64,000 nucleotides of DNA from Garcia nutans (GCA_947685225.1 CANTUV010000026.1:57497501-57561500), one strand, 5' to 3'; counted from the stretch's first letter, positions 35,601 through 48,958 are shown. The notes: a model not told the origin generated them from the letters alone. A program made the numbers and translations.

Positions 35601-37791
35601 TTTAAAATGCATCAACTCATTTCCCTGCCCCTCTTGTGTAATTTGGTGTGCCTGTCTCCGTGCGTGTTTGTTTAATGATTGTGTTTAATGCTTAACAGAG
35701 AAGCCAAGGAATACAAATGATTTTATGCAAGGGAAAAGTGATGGATTTTTTCGAAAGGTATGGATGTGACAAATTATGTTGGTAACATATTAATAACTCA
35801 CTTCTACAGTTATACAAAAGTATGTTTTGTTGCTATGAGTTGCATCCCCTCGGTGTACATTTTCACATCTACTTGTATGTGTATCTTCACTTTCTCAATT
35901 TAATTCCATCATGTTCCTGTATATATGCATGTGTCTTTGTGTGTGTTTTCCGTCATCTTGCTGATGGATAGGTGGCTTTTTTTCTTTTTTTCTAGGATTG
36001 GTGGAATGATCTTCTTCATGAAAATAATTATAAAGAACTTGATTACAGTGGCAAGATGGTACTGCTGCTTGACATTTTAACCATGTCTTCTCATGTGGGT
36101 GATAAGGCATTGGTTTTTAGCCAGAGTATACCCACTTTAGATCTCATTGAGTTTTACCTTTCACGATTGCCTCGTCGTGGAAAAAAGGGGAAGTTTTGGA
36201 GAAAAGGAAAAGATTGGTACAGGTGGGTTTGCATTGCCATAAACCTTTCACCACTCAGGGGTCCTTTTGTTTTGCTTAAAGGTCTTGATATGGACAAGAA
36301 ATCCTTTGCAATTGAAATGTAAGAATTCTAAAGTTCACCTTTCTTTGATTCACCCAACAGGCTAGATGGAAGGACAGAGAGTTCTGAAAGGCAAAGAATG
36401 GTTGAGAAGTTTAACGATCCTGAGAATAAAAGAGTCAAATGCACTCTGATTTCAACAAGAGCTGGATCTCTAGGGATTAATCTTCATGCTGCTAACCGTG
36501 TAGTTATTGTTGATGGCTCTTGGAACCCAACATATGATCTTCAGGCTATTTATCGAGCTTGGAGGTCAGTTTTATTGACTTTTCTTGTAATTAAACATCA
36601 ACCAATTTATATCATATGATTGAACCTGATAAAATTTATTTTCCAATTTTCCAGGTATGGCCAGACTAAGCCAGTGTTTGCTTACAGGCTGATGGCTCAT
36701 GGAACCATGGAAGAAAAAATCTATAAGCGTCAGGTAATGGAATAACAAATTGATGGTTAAATTGGTTCTGTTTTCTCTGTATTGAATATTTTGATGAAGA
36801 GAGTGATCTAAACAGGTGACTAAGGAGGGGCTTGCTGCGAGGGTAGTTGATAGACAACAGATACATCGAACTATTTCTAAAGAAGAAATGTTGCATCTCT
36901 TTGAATTTGGTGATGATGAGAATTCTGACCCTCTAATTGAGCTTGGCCAAGAGGATGGACAACCAAATTACCAGAATATGAGCTGCCAAGTAGGAAATTC
37001 ACTGAAACAGAATTTGCCTCTTTCTCATGGCAGCTGCTCTTCTGACAAATTAATGGAGAGCTTACTTGGCAAGCACCATCCAAGGTTTTTAACTAATCTT
37101 TTCTTAATGTGGATTCGTCTTGGACTTGTGCACACATTGCTGAAAATGGAATTGCTTAGTATTATTTGGTCCAGTATGTTATTCTTGAATCACTTATAGG
37201 ACTCTGATGTATTTATAATCTGTGTATTAAATGCCAATGTTTAGTTATACTTTTTTTCCAGCATTTAGAGTAATTATAGATTCTGATTGACGAATTAGAC
37301 CTTTGCTGGACTGTGCGAACTGAATTTGACCTTAGATGATTTGACTTTCCTATAGGTGGATTGCCAATTACCATGAACACGAGACACTTTTACAAGAGAA
37401 TGAAGAAGAAAAACTAACAAAGGAGGAGCAAGATATGGCTTGGGAAGTATATAGGAGATCATTAGAATGGGAGGAAGTACAGCGAGTTTCTCTTGATGAA
37501 TCCACATTGGAGCGAAAGCCACCCTTGCCAAATGCAGTTCCTTCTGCACCAGGTCCAAGCAACCTACCTACATCAAGCATTGCCTCCGCACCTGCAACTT
37601 CCAGTTCCAATGTTGCACCTTCCAAGGGCATTTTAAGGAGCCATATGGTGCAGCGGAAATGCACTAATCTTTCTCACTTACTGACCCTCAGAAGTCAGGG
37701 AACAAAAGTTGGCTGTACTACTGTTTGCGGGGAATGTGCCCAGGAGATAAGCTGGGAGGATCTTAATAGGGATGGAAAGGTGGCACGCTGA
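23678..37791 (+). CDS. ATRX: ATRX-type SNF2 chromatin remodeller
   Basis: Coding exons: 23678-23797, 24107-24169, 24257-24352, 24439-24531, 24983-25173, 25246-25492, 25858-25971, 26938-27021, 27391-27927, 29174-29466, 29667-29757, 29840-30055, 30507-30626, 31305-31471, 31558-31699, 33156-33305, 33375-33430, 33545-33845, 34763-34895, 35699-35757, 35996-36222, 36361-36564, 36655-36733, 36816-37084, 37356-37791. Phases agree throughout: 4488 nt, 1495 residues, near my recollection of Arabidopsis ATRX. An acidic/coiled N-terminus precedes a cysteine-rich ADD zinc-finger module (about residues 475-580) that in this family reads histone H3 tails. The SNF2 motor follows: GLGKT (about 750), DEAH (867-870), LTGSPLQNN, and ISTRAGSLGINL to YRAWRYGQTKP (about 1200-1240). 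The family deposits H3.3 and maintains heterochromatin and rDNA in the nucleus. Introns after 23797 and 33430 start with GC. No disabling lesion was seen. Confidence 0.94.
31709..31772. repeat. 32-bp tandem duplication in an ATRX intron
   Basis: Two adjacent copies of a unit beginning atatttcctgatattatata lie at 31709-31740 and 31741-31772, just inside the intron that starts at 31700. They appear identical, suggesting recent slippage. Confidence 0.85.
33431..33544 (+). other. 114-bp GC-AG ATRX intron that is open in frame, with an internal 33-bp duplication
   Basis: The exon ends AACCG and the intron begins GCAAGA; the acceptor is GTTACAG at 33544. The interval is 114 bp, a multiple of three, with no stop in the ATRX frame. 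Retention would insert 38 mostly hydrophobic residues just after the LTGSPLQNN helicase segment. It also holds a near-perfect 33-bp tandem repeat (beginning ctttttacttgttttatctt). Splicing is preferred because the spliced protein joins to the usual family sequence. Confidence 0.7.
34986..35026. repeat. Perfect 19-bp palindrome inside a local duplication (ATRX intron)
   Basis: The arms, atttatgggtgcataaatc and its exact inverse complement, are separated by three bases (35005-35007). The flanking words 'tgtggacattgat' and 'atttcagttacat' occur on both sides of it and again, fused, at about 35043-35078. So the palindrome sits inside one copy of a short direct duplication. Confidence 0.85.
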
Positions 37792-38903
37792 AGAATGCTG
37801 TCATCTGTTTTTGTTTATGCGAACTATTTCTAATGTAATTGATTATGGTTGTAAAGGGCGGCAGCTGTAGTATCCATTTCATTCATTTTAGTAGATACTG
37901 GTAATTGTAATCCTGCATAATCCTTTTGTGATTTACCCATTTTTTGTTTTTAGTCTGTGAGAAGATACAAGAGGGAATTTTGGGCGGGTGGGTGATTGTA
38001 AATCTGTACCAGGGAATTAATCCTTTGTAAATTTGAGTAATGATCCTTGATGTGTAATTCTTAAAAACGAAATCTGATTAATCCTTAATGTATAATTAAT
38101 CATTTGACCCCTTTTAAGACTTTGTTATATACCTTGTATACTTCTCTGATCTCTTAATATATTGCTGGAATGACGAAAGAATTAATTCTTGAATCCTTTT
38201 TAAACATGTCTGGTTATCTGGTGATGATCTTAAGAGGAGTTTCAAGTAGACATTGGGTCTATTAGAATAAAATCACTTCTCTGAAAAAGCAATGTATGTG
38301 ATTGGTAATGGTGATTTTAACCGTCAAAATTTCTAGTGATTTCGTTTATAGCGAATTTTGTGGCTTTTGCCTTTTGGTCAATGCCGTGCAATCTAATATG
38401 GATGTTTTCCAAGCAGATCTTTTTAGAAAAGGTTTTAGAATCTACAAGTTTGGAAGGGTTAATGGTGCAAAAGTTATTGGCGCCAAAAAATTTCCATCTT
38501 AATGGCTTTCATTACTTGGAAAATTCAACTCCAAGGAAGAGCATCAATCTCTTTTCCTAACGCAGGCATATAACTAGACGCTAACAGAGGCAGTACAGAA
38601 TTAAAATGATACAATAGAAAGGATCAGCCAATTTTGGCAATCAATGCTGTTGATCTAGATGAAGCATACTGTGCATTCTTCGTGTTTGCAGCAGCAGGAA
38701 TGCACCACCTTGTGTGTACCACCTTTGTATCTATACAAGATTTGCTTGCCACAAGGAGGAAAGCATACAAGAAGAGAAGAGAAAGAATGGCCTTCCCACA
38801 TTGCGATGTAATAATAACTGATCTTCTTGCCTTCACTACCATAAGAGCATGCTATACAGCACTCAGCGAATAATAGGCAAATGAGAATTTGCATGCTATG
38901 AAT
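37792..38903. other. Tail-to-tail interval between ATRX and the VPS62-like gene
   Basis: The two genes converge, so this 1.1 kb should hold both 3' UTRs and poly-A sites. Short frames on both strands near 38300-38890 show no recognisable similarity and are not called. No terminator-like structure was identified. Confidence 0.5.
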
Positions 38904-41903
38904 TCAACTGCATACTTCATCTCCAAACCAATTCCGTTTTTCCTTTGGTCCAGTTGGCCCCTCCTCCCCGTAAAGCTCTGTTGGGAAAAGGTCAAAGATG
39001 TTCTCCACCGAAAACCGAACAAAGAACGGGAGAAGATTAATAATCTTTTGTACTTCAGATCGTGCATCATATACAATGGTTGGACCCCATTCTCTCATGA
39101 ACTGCAACCAACATGGTTCTGTAACAACTCCGTCTCCAAGACATTCAGCAGCAACAAGCCGATATTTTGTGCTTGAATCCACAAAGTATTTGCTACGAGC
39201 AGCGTCATTTCTCACTCCAATTCCCAGCTTTGTTGACCCTTGAAGGTAAGTACCGGGGTGGGGGAAACTAGCATGACCACACTTTGATGAATAAACAACT
39301 GCTCTATTGCCTTCAATAAATTCCAGTTCAGAAGCATCCACCCATTGGCCACCACTGTGCTGTGAGAAGAAGACCTGTGATAGTTCTCCTGTGAAGTTGC
39401 TTACACGAAGGGTGAAGTGCTCCCAGTCACCCACATGTTCCCCAATCTTTGTCATAGGTATACTCATTAGCCCAACTTTGAGGGTGGCTGGGCCATTGAA
39501 GGGACAAAATACCCACATTACAATATCAGTAAATGTTCCTCCTAACGCTGGTTTCACATGAACATAAAGCTCAGCACTCTCTAAATCTCCTCTTTTGACC
39601 TTCTTTCTTGCATCATCATCAATTGGTAAATCTATCCAATATTCTCCATCATTTGACCCTCCAATAGGCAAGTTTGAACCCCTATAGCCAATTGGTTCAC
39701 CCTTCTGCTTGCCTTTTTGGTACAGAAGTGCTCCATTTTTGAAGAACCACGGCACTGATGATGGCATGTAATCATCATCGGGATGGAAGAACACCGTAGG
39801 ACCATAGTGCTTAATGAGTGCATGAATCTGGACCAGATTTGGCATTGCATGTAGGGTGGGGTCAAGATTCTTCAGGCATGCAACATCTAGCAGATAATCT
39901 TCAGAGTTCAAGTAAGTGCCACAGTAGAATGTCCCGACTGAAACACCTTTGGCGAACATTCCCCTTTTGAAGGGTCTTGTGTTCCAAACCTGAAATTGGC
40001 TCTCGAATGTTTTTGATTCTGAGGAAAGTATTAGATTACAAGCTTCACATTTATCTGTAAGATCCGCTCGAACACATCTAACTACTTCCACGTTAGGCTC
40101 CTCTAGCGTAGTAGTGACCACAACACCCATAGCCTTGTAACCAGTTGGGGGATTTGGCAGCCAAAAGTAACCGCTACCATCATTTTGCGAATTGGTACTC
40201 CAAACCAATGAGTAGTTAAGGGGCTCCTTAAGAGCTGGAGAGTTGGAATTTGTGTCATACAATTGGCCAACTTCAGGCTTCTGCACATTGGTATCACATG
40301 CCACAAGAACATACCCTCTCAGTGGTCGGTCATTGGACTGACAGTAGTAGCCAAGGCAGTGAAAACCATCAGGGATTCCAACAGGTCTGTAAAATGTGGC
40401 TCCATTCCTTTTTCCAGACAACAGACTGCAGGTCCAAACACTCTCAAATTGGGTAATTGAGATAACTTCTAGTTCCCCGAGGTTTATTTTCTTAGTAGCA
40501 AATCCTTGACCTGAGGATACGAGAGCACATCATTCATAAGCAAGCTGATTCATGATATCAGCAAGCCAAGTCATGACTGAGAGATCGAATAATGCAGACG
40601 TCAAAAGTATTTCGCCCATTTAGGTGTTAAATTCATGGGTTAGTTAAATGATTCACAACCTTGTTGTGTTTCCCATTAAAAACTCAACTTAGGATATTAC
40701 AAAAAAGCCTGTAAAGGACATAAGTCAGCATGTTTTGCAATGAAGTGTATAAACTATCAGTCAACTAGCATCAATGCTACAAATACTAGATGTTGGAAAC
40801 AACATATTATCAATTCTATGAATTTAAAAAAAAAATCCCCAAAAGCAGCTCACTCCATTTAAAAAAGCGGTATCCATATACAACACACACTAAACCACTC
40901 TGAAGTACCATAAACACTAGTTGTTCCTTCATCATACAAGACTTGGAAACACAAAAATTAAAAGTGAAACATAGATTCCAACCTTTTCAAAAGAAAGGAA
41001 AATGATAAGTACGGTGCGTAAGCATCAAAGCTTTATGATTTTTATATTTCCAAAGTCTCAAATGCCGTGCAAGCCTCAGCTTTCAAGGCATGTCATATTC
41101 TCTAAGCTTTGATTAAGTCCATGAATGTGTTTGAACAAACTTCTCCATTATCGGGGGAAGCCTACAACTTAAGATTAAAGATTTTAAGGCAAGTTGATCT
41201 AATATGGAGTTGGCTGGCGAGCAAAGTAAAAGAAAAAGATCCTTATAGCATTTCATTAATTAGTTTACATATTTAATTTATTATCTTACTTCTTTCAACC
41301 CAAAAACTTTACCTAGATTTAAATGAAACCATACAATTTTGACCGAGAACATGATTAGAAGAGAAAAAAGCCAAAAGCAAAATCAAATATGTAATGGCCA
41401 TAACCCGTTAATCACGCTTTCTGATAACAAGAGCCTTTCTTCTTCTTCTTCGTCTTCCTTTTAATCAAAGAGATAATCGGCTATAAAAATATCAGACAAT
41501 GATTTAGTTGGTTAGTTGGTCCATTTAGATGGCCCAAAATCAACTGCCTCTCTTAGCCCGCGCAGAAAGTAAGAGAGATAAAAGATTAAAGATGCATCGA
41601 ATAATAGGAATGTTCTGATGATTAGCATCACAGACGGCCGTTAAAAACAAAGAAAATAATAATTCCCTGATCACACACTTTCAACAACTTCAAAAACCCA
41701 GAAATTATAAGCCCCAAAATAATTGGAAACAAAACAAAAAAGTGTAATTTTTGCTGCAGACTTAATTTGGGAGGTTAAAAAACCATACCTTGAGGCCACT
41801 TGGGAATAGGAGCTGGCACAAAGAAAGGTTCTGGCAGAGGAAAACAGAAGTCAGAATCTTGGCTCCAGTGAAAACACTCACACCCAAACCTAAATCCAAT
41901 CAT
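38904..41903 (-). CDS. VPS62-like (DUF946) protein
   Basis: Two coding exons: 41903-41789 and 40510-38904. The junction CAA G|GT is in phase, giving 573 residues. Exon 1 encodes MIGFRFGCECFHWS followed by a Pro-rich stretch ending PIPKWPQ. Exon 2 continues GQGFATKKINLGELEVISIT, the conserved start of the plant DUF946 / vacuolar protein sorting 62 family. Later family blocks include GATFYRPVGIPDGFHCLGYY, HYGPTVFFHPDDDYMPSSVPWFF, HVGDWEHFTLRV and CGHASFPHPGTYLQG. No membrane segment or signal peptide stands out. The yeast VPS62 name reflects a vacuolar-sorting screen; the molecular function in plants is not established. The 1.28-kb intron (40511-41788) interrupts the N-terminus. The gene appears intact. 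It ends 1.1 kb from the convergent ATRX gene. Confidence 0.92.
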
Positions 41904-42340
41904 TCTTCCTGGACTTTAACTAAAGAATCTACCACAAGATCAAAAACAAAACAACTTTTTCAAAAATTTTTTATCTTTAGCCTCTTTGAAAAAACAAGAT
42001 TCCAAAGTCAAAGAAGGGCTCTCTCTCTGTCTTTCTCAATGGAAGAAGAGAGAGAGAGAGAGTAAAGAAGGCTCTATTTATTTCCCTTGAGAACTCTCTC
42101 TCAACCCAATCTGCATTTACTTGAATAAAGATTGCAAATTTATGACCAGAGAGAGAGTGTGTGTGTGTGTGGCGTCCTCGTCCTGAAGAGAGAAGAAGAG
42201 TGAAGTCAGAGGAACCAGGGGAGAAAGAAAGAGAAATAATGACGCTGTTATTATAATTATTTTTAATTAAATTATTAGGTACTTTGGAGAGGTTGTGTTT
42301 GAGGTTGGATTGGAAAGGGTAAAGGCGCCTAGTTACCATT
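41904..42340 (-). promoter_or_regulatory. Upstream leader of the VPS62-like gene
   Basis: Immediately upstream of the start codon (41903) the minus strand is rich in CT repeats ((AG)n on the plus strand at about 42045-42062; a GT run near 42156-42170). This is typical of a plant 5' UTR and proximal promoter. The transcription start is not defined. Confidence 0.5.
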
Positions 42341-42417
42341 TTCTACTCTCCTTTGGGTAAAGCGTGTAATCGACGCTCCAATTATTGTTAACTGTAGCTT
42401 TTATTTTTAAAAAATAT

Positions 42418-42560
42418 TAATTAAACTTATTTTAAAGAGTGATTATTAGATAATTTTTTTATTAGTTAAAAAATATTGTTTATATTATTTTTTATAATAA
42501 ATATTTTTTAATCAATAAAAAATTATCTAATAATTTTTTTTAAAATAAATATAATTAGTA
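42418..42560. repeat. AT-rich inverted repeat (MITE-like)
   Basis: Sequence near 42418-42480 (taattaaacttattttaaag ... attagataattttttattag) recurs inverted at about 42498-42560, with several mismatches and a short centre. The arms share attagataatttttt-type words in matching order. It may be a decayed small foldback element, but the low complexity weakens the case. Confidence 0.5.
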
Positions 42561-43133
42561 TTTTTTTATTTTGTGAAAAAATTAATATAATACTATATAT
42601 TTGTTATTTTTGTGATTTTTTTCCCTTTTTTCTAGGGTTAATTATTTTAGAGCTTACCAATTTACTATAATTAATAAATTTACTATAATTAATAATTATT
42701 AAATTTGAATTTAAAAAAATCAATTCCTTTAGAAATTTAATTAACTTTATTTGCATTTTTTCATAATCTAAAATCCATAATCAATTCATGAATAATTAAG
42801 TGTGAGTAGATTTAATTTTAAATAAATATTAAAATAATTAATATTTACATTCAATATTAAATTATTAATTTAATAATTTTAAAAAATATATAAATAATTT
42901 TTTAATCATATTATTTTACATTCAATATTAAATTATTAATTTAATTATTTTAAAAAATACATCAATAATTTCTTTAATCATATTATGATGAATAATTGAT
43001 TTTAATATTTATTTATATTTTACTAATAATTAAAGATATAAAACTTTTGATTGGAAATTTAAATATTTGACTTCTTTTCTTTAATAAATATTTTTCTATC
43101 TCATGTTAATATATTTTTTTAATAGTTTAAAAC

Positions 43134-43174
<41 letters not shown>

Positions 43175-43513
43175 GATGACAAGGTAGATTTTAGTGGATT
43201 CAGGGGTTCGGGTTTGAATATATGAATTTGACTCATCTACTTGCAAGATAAGAAGAATGGATCGAATCTCAGTAAAAAAGTTCTGATATTTAAATTAATT
43301 ATCTACAGATAAGAGAGCCGGAGAGTGAGAAAAAAAAAGTTCAATATCATACAACAACTGTGCTAGAGATCTGTCTCTTGAGCACTAAAGATTTGATCAA
43401 ACTCTAAATGTTCATTACAAAGATCTAACCTCTTTCGAAGAGTTTAATTTTGATGCTAACGGTGACTTGGTTCGTAAGCCCGATGATAAGGATAATACCA
43501 ATATATACATATC
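42561..43513. other. AT-rich intergenic DNA
   Basis: No gene is supported. A two-copy tandem repeat of about 71 bp lies at about 42847-42988 (both copies start acattcaatattaaattatt). A TA microsatellite occupies about 43131-43173. Confidence 0.5.
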
Positions 43514-43654
43514 AAATTATATTTTTTTTGCTGACATTATATTAAATGAGAATGCTTCAACAAATATATATATACTTATTTGATATTTGTTGAAGTATTT
43601 GATATTTGTTGAAGCATTCTCATTTATTATAATGTCAGCAAAAAAAATCTAATT
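43514..43654. repeat. Hairpin element with arms of about 54 bp
   Basis: The left arm, 43514-43567, contains tttgctgacattatattaaa and gagaatgcttcaacaaatat. The right arm, 43602-43654, is its inverse complement with a few mismatches. The 34-base loop itself repeats part of the right arm ('gatatttgttgaag'). It resembles a small nonautonomous foldback transposon; no clear target duplication was seen. Confidence 0.7.
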
Positions 43655-46022
43655 ACTTTTTGCTTCATTTAATATCTATATATATATGAATATGGTTAAG
43701 AAAGGCAACTTTCACGTGAAAGAAAAGGTGAAAAACCAAAGCATGATATTGATAAGCCCATCCTACCTTTTAAGAATAACATTAAGAATTAATATCTAAT
43801 TTAATTTATCTTCTCATATCTTCTATTATATATACATATATATATATATATATTAGAGATTATAAAGTATATTAAATTATATATATATATATATTTCTCA
43901 ACCATAATCATTACTATAATGAAGGTTTTTTTTTACGTACATTGTAATAAGAATGACACAAGATGAAATTATATTTTTATTAAGTAATTTTTAATTTTTT
44001 ATATATGTATTGTGATGATATAAAAATTTTGTTTTAATTTTGATGATGCATAAAGATTGAAAAATAAGTAATTTATGTTTGTAATGTTAATGATGTATAA
44101 AGATTGAAAAATAAGCAAATGGCCAATGAAGCAAAAATATATATATTTTGTTATGGGAAAACTTTGAGTCCAAGCAAATGCATACTTCCACTTCATGATT
44201 CCTCAACAAATTGACATTTCTTTTTTATTTTCTTGCTCAATTTAGTAGTATTTAAGCCTCTTCACGATAGTTTTCTGTATTTATTTATTTATTTGTTATT
44301 ATTATTATTATTATCATATTATGTACTAATTAATCAATTATATCCTCTAATTAATAAAAAAACTTACACAGAATTTAATTCTTGGGCCTTTTGGCTTTAA
44401 AAATTATATATATGCATTATAAAATACTGTCTTTTTGGATTCATTTATCTATATTTTCTATGTTTTTTTTTAATTTGTCCTTATCTATCCAAATCTATAT
44501 TTTATGTGAATTAATTGATATTCCTAAAAAAGGGAATCAATTGAATAGCAAGTAGACAAATAACAATGAAAATATAATAATTTATTTTTTCTGGATGTTC
44601 TCATATATATTGTTAAAAATGGAGTATTTTAAAGCCCATGAAACTCAAAAACTGAAAAAAAAAATTTCTTTTTATTTGTTGTTTGTGAATTTCAAAAGTT
44701 TATAACTTGTTATTGACGGATGTACATGCGGATGCTTTCAAAATCTGAGTTATATACAATAATAAAACTTTGGAAGTTTGAGAAAATCAACTGGATTTAC
44801 ATAGTTATAGGTTAATATTATCAAAAGAGAAAGTCTATAATGAACTGAATTTATATCTCTATTTATGGATCCAACCAATCATAATTTTTTATTTAAATTA
44901 TAATATTTAAAAAATTAATTAAAAATAATTTTTATTTTTAAATAAAAATTTATAATTTGTTGAATCTATAAGTAAAAACATGTACTCAGTGCAGCTTAAA
45001 ATTTTTTTTATCAAAATATTTTCATAATTTTTAGTATACTTACATGCTATTGCCACGTGGTGAGCTCTTATAAACTACATATTTTTTGAGATCAAACTTA
45101 TAAATTATATATTTATTATATATATATATTTTAAAATAAAGATAAATTTATAAATACATATCAAGACATCGCTCAATAATCGATATATATATATATATTT
45201 CTCTTAAAAAAATTAGAATTAGTTCTCCTCTCTCCATACCGATACTAAAAGAAAAAATAAAAATATAAAATGTTGATAAATATACGAAATTCACAATATG
45301 TTAAAAAACTACACTAATTTTTAAAAATTTGCACCGTGAAAATTAAAATTTTTATGGATATACACGCAAATGAATTGTTAATTTCAATAATTTTATTTAA
45401 TAAATTATAAGGTAAATTTATAATATTTTAAATATTATAAATAATAAATTTCTCATTATTTTTTTTTTCAATAAATAAATCATCCATCGTTGCCTTGCCT
45501 ATTTAAAGAAAAAAAAAATAATCCATGATTATTCTAATAGCCTAATGGAATATCTGTTTGGGAATCTTCCCAGTGAATGGAATATTACGTAATACGATCA
45601 AATCTTTAGAAAAGTGCTTTCTTTTCAAATTGCCAAATCCCACTAAACGTGTGGCTTCATGAATTCCCTGTCTATTGTTCCCAACCAGAATAAAATAAAA
45701 AATAATAATAAATTAAAGTCATTTTCGAAATTAGTTTGCGTGGTGGGGTTGGACCGAAAGTGAAATCAACTAAAAGCCGTCCCTTTAGACTTCAATTATT
45801 CAATTATATGCAATTATGCACACAAATGTGCAAACAACGATAATTGACAATTCTCACCTCAAACCCAAATAATAATAAAAATAAATCCACACATGAAAAA
45901 TGATTGTTTTATATTAATTTTTATTACATTTTAATTTATCAAAATCAGATTCTTCTCACTTATAATTTTGGGTTTTCGTGATAATTAGTACTTAATTTTA
46001 TACCATATTTAATAAAATATAT
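43655..46022. other. AT-rich intergenic DNA
   Basis: No coding exon or RNA gene could be supported. Several TA microsatellites occur (for example about 43831-43851 and 43880-43894). The right boundary is set where similarity to 61178 onward begins. Confidence 0.5.
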
Positions 46023-46358
46023 TTTTTTGAATTATAAAACTTATTTAATTTAACTGTATATAAATTTGATTTAATGAAACTTTTTTTTTATATTAACATG
46101 AGAAATATTAATAACGATGCTGCCGAATGGACTGGCATTGCTTGGATGGCTAGAATTAATGGGTGAGTAAGTATCAATGTGCGGTACTATGGGGAAGTAA
46201 AATAACAAACACATTCATTTTATTAGAATATAGCAATTAATTTAATTTATAGCCGAATTTTAATCATTAAAAAATTGTATAAAAAACTTAGGATTATGGA
46301 TTTATTGTTTGTTGTATTTTTGTGGAATTTCAATCAATAAATTTTTTATAATAATATT
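46023..46358 (+). repeat. Left part of a direct duplication, interrupted by the retroelement
   Basis: This stretch aligns by eye with about 61178-61499: both contain tttttttgaattataaaa, 'gatgctgccg', 'tggatggct', 'gggtgagtaagt', 'caatgtgc' and 'aaataacaaacacat' in order. The match continues on the far side of the retroelement at 56198. The unit duplicated before, or in the absence of, the retroelement. Confidence 0.8.
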
Positions 46359-48680
46359 TGTAATACCTTTATATCCTATAAACGTATAATATACATATTT
46401 TTAATATATAAGATATACATATACGGTTTAAAAAAAAATATCACAATCCGGTTTAATAAAAAAATTTTATATTCCCTTATTACTTAAAATATTTATATTT
46501 ATACAAGTATATATATGTATCAAAATACATAATACCTCACATGACTTCGTTATTTAAAATACTCTTTATATTTTACAGTATATATATATATTCTCAAAAT
46601 ATAATATTAAAATATACTTTAATATAAGATTTTATACATGCTGACAAAGTAGCTCTGTTCTTGATGTAGCAATATGCTTCAAGCTCAACCAACAAAAGTC
46701 TAGATCCGATCTGGCCTAATAGAACTCTCCGGCTTTACGGAATTACCTCTGTCACCTGCGCGATGAATTGCAATCGCGCTAAGCCGAAGCCTGGTGATAC
46801 AAACTTTGATAATAACAATATTCAAATACAATGTCGATAAAGAATATTCATATGCTATGTCATCATATGATATTTAAGACAAATTTTGGATATATGTTTT
46901 CATCACTTGATAATTCACACAAACACATGCACAAACATGAGCCCAAATAACTAATACATCATTCAATTCTCAGAGTTGTCGTTTTGGTTCATAATGACAC
47001 CATGTGTCTAGCCCTAAAGGCAAAATATTAATGTAACAGTCCAATTAGGCCTGGGCTTACGACCCGGTCTTTTCATCCAGCCCAGCTTTAAGGACTTATT
47101 TCTGAGGCTTACAACCCGATCTTTTCACCTCAAAAATATTTTTACAATGTCGCAAAGTATCTAGCCCCATAGGCAAATATAGGCATGCCGCCAAACACAA
47201 AACTCTGAAAATTGAATAACATACTAGGCACACAATTATTTCATATTTCTATTATCAATCTCTTTTTCATTTTCTCATGATCAAACTAGGCACATTACCC
47301 TCATTTATCTCATTTTATATAATCTGTCATCACCAATGGCTTCACATAATATCTTTAATGTATACACAACAAACATCCTCATCATAGGATATTTCATAAT
47401 GAAACCGCATTACCCAAATAATTTGGGTCATTTTCATATTTTGCATATAGTTCACTTTTATTTCAATTTAGCCATTAACAATGACTTTTTACAATGCATA
47501 ATAATACATACATAGCAATTCACATGTCTTAACACCATGCTCATGAATTCTTAATGTATCAAGTAGCTTAACACATTTTTCATTCAAAATGTGTTAGGAT
47601 AAATGTAATGCAATAACATTCCATTTATCAAGAGTTTATACATACCTTATAAAACACTCCAAAATAAGCTTTAAAACTTCCTCTAACTTTCTCCTCCAAG
47701 TTGCCCTTCAACACTAAGGTTGGACAAACTATTCTCTCTCAATGTTTATACCAAATGTGATCATAAATAACCATTTAATATTATATTATAAGGTATTCTC
47801 AGTATCAAATCATTTAAATAGGAATTATAAATGAAAAATAAAGAAAAGAGTTATTCTCAAGTGACACTCTCAACAACAAGGGCGTATTACTACTAACCCA
47901 ATCACACAGAAGTTTTGACACGTCCAATAACATGGGTGTGTCACTGTCCGTGTCATTCATCCTGCTTTACAAAAAGTTTGACATGCTAACAATACGGGTG
48001 TGTTAATGGCCGTGTCAATTATTTTGCCTTACAGAAGCTACGACACACTCATAAATATGACCTTGTTAATGGTTGTGTCAACAACGTAGACCTCGACACC
48101 ATTGACACGCCAGTGACATGGCCGTATCACTGGTCATGTCAGGAAAAATCTGTATTTTAAACTCTCAACCATATAAACATAATCATTCTAAACTCAACAA
48201 TACAGCACCCTAAATCACCATCTTAGTTTATATCCATAATTCTCCCTTAAATTTAACATTTATATAACTCCAACGTATTATAACTATCATCTTATTTAAT
48301 CAATCATCACTTTCTCTCACAACACATTCAAAGGATAAGAAAGAAAATAAATTTCTTCTCTTTCAATCCAACCTTAAAAATCACCATTAGCTACTTACAA
48401 CATCTTCATACATATTCAAATAAACCATCAAAACATACTAATAAAAAATCTCCAAAATTTAAATATCATGTTCTTCATTAGAATTCTAAAGAAACTTGCA
48501 AAATGATAAAGAAACTTACCAATTGATGAAGAATTCTCAAAATCTTCACTTGAATCCTTGAGATTATTTCAATTCTTTGATGAATGGAAGAAGAAATCTC
48601 CTCTAAACTCGCTCTCTCTCAAACTCAAGCCAAAGAAGAAGGAAGAAAAAAAAACTCTTTTATTTTCTTTCATCCTTATC

Positions 48681-48759
<79 letters not shown>

Positions 48760-48958
48760 TACTATGCATTTAATTATACAATATATATGTAATGTATATT
48801 TTGAATATATGTATATATCTTATATATATCATATTTATATAAAATATATTTCAAATATACATTTCACTTAAAAATCCTTTCATTTTATTTAAATTATTTA
48901 TTTAATGTATCCAAATTTAATTTATTTTATTTAATATTCAAAAATTAGGGGTATTATA
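46359..48958 (-). repeat. 3' LTR of the Del/Tekay element
   Basis: Matches the other LTR at 53717-56197 from end to end with scattered substitutions and indels. It is 2600 bp, about 120 bp longer than its partner, partly because of an expanded AAT microsatellite (48681-48760). It includes a degenerate array of about 62-bp repeats at about 47860-48150. Confidence 0.9.
48681..48760. repeat. (TAA)n microsatellite inside the 3' LTR
   Basis: About 26 uninterrupted TAA copies. The other LTR has only about five at the same place (about 56030-56044), so the expansion happened after insertion. Confidence 0.95.

Noticed and set aside
38624..38894. Several overlapping frames on both strands near the end of the VPS62-like gene
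   Set aside because: They overlap one another in the 3' flank, have mixed composition and no domain.
47860..48150. CRISPR-like array suggested by regularly spaced repeats in the LTR
   Set aside because: Units are decayed tandem repeats with similar spacers, in a plant retroelement; there are no unique spacers or cas genes.
48584..48871. Plus-strand frame with a poly-Ile centre
   Set aside because: It is the TAA microsatellite within the 3' LTR, not a gene.
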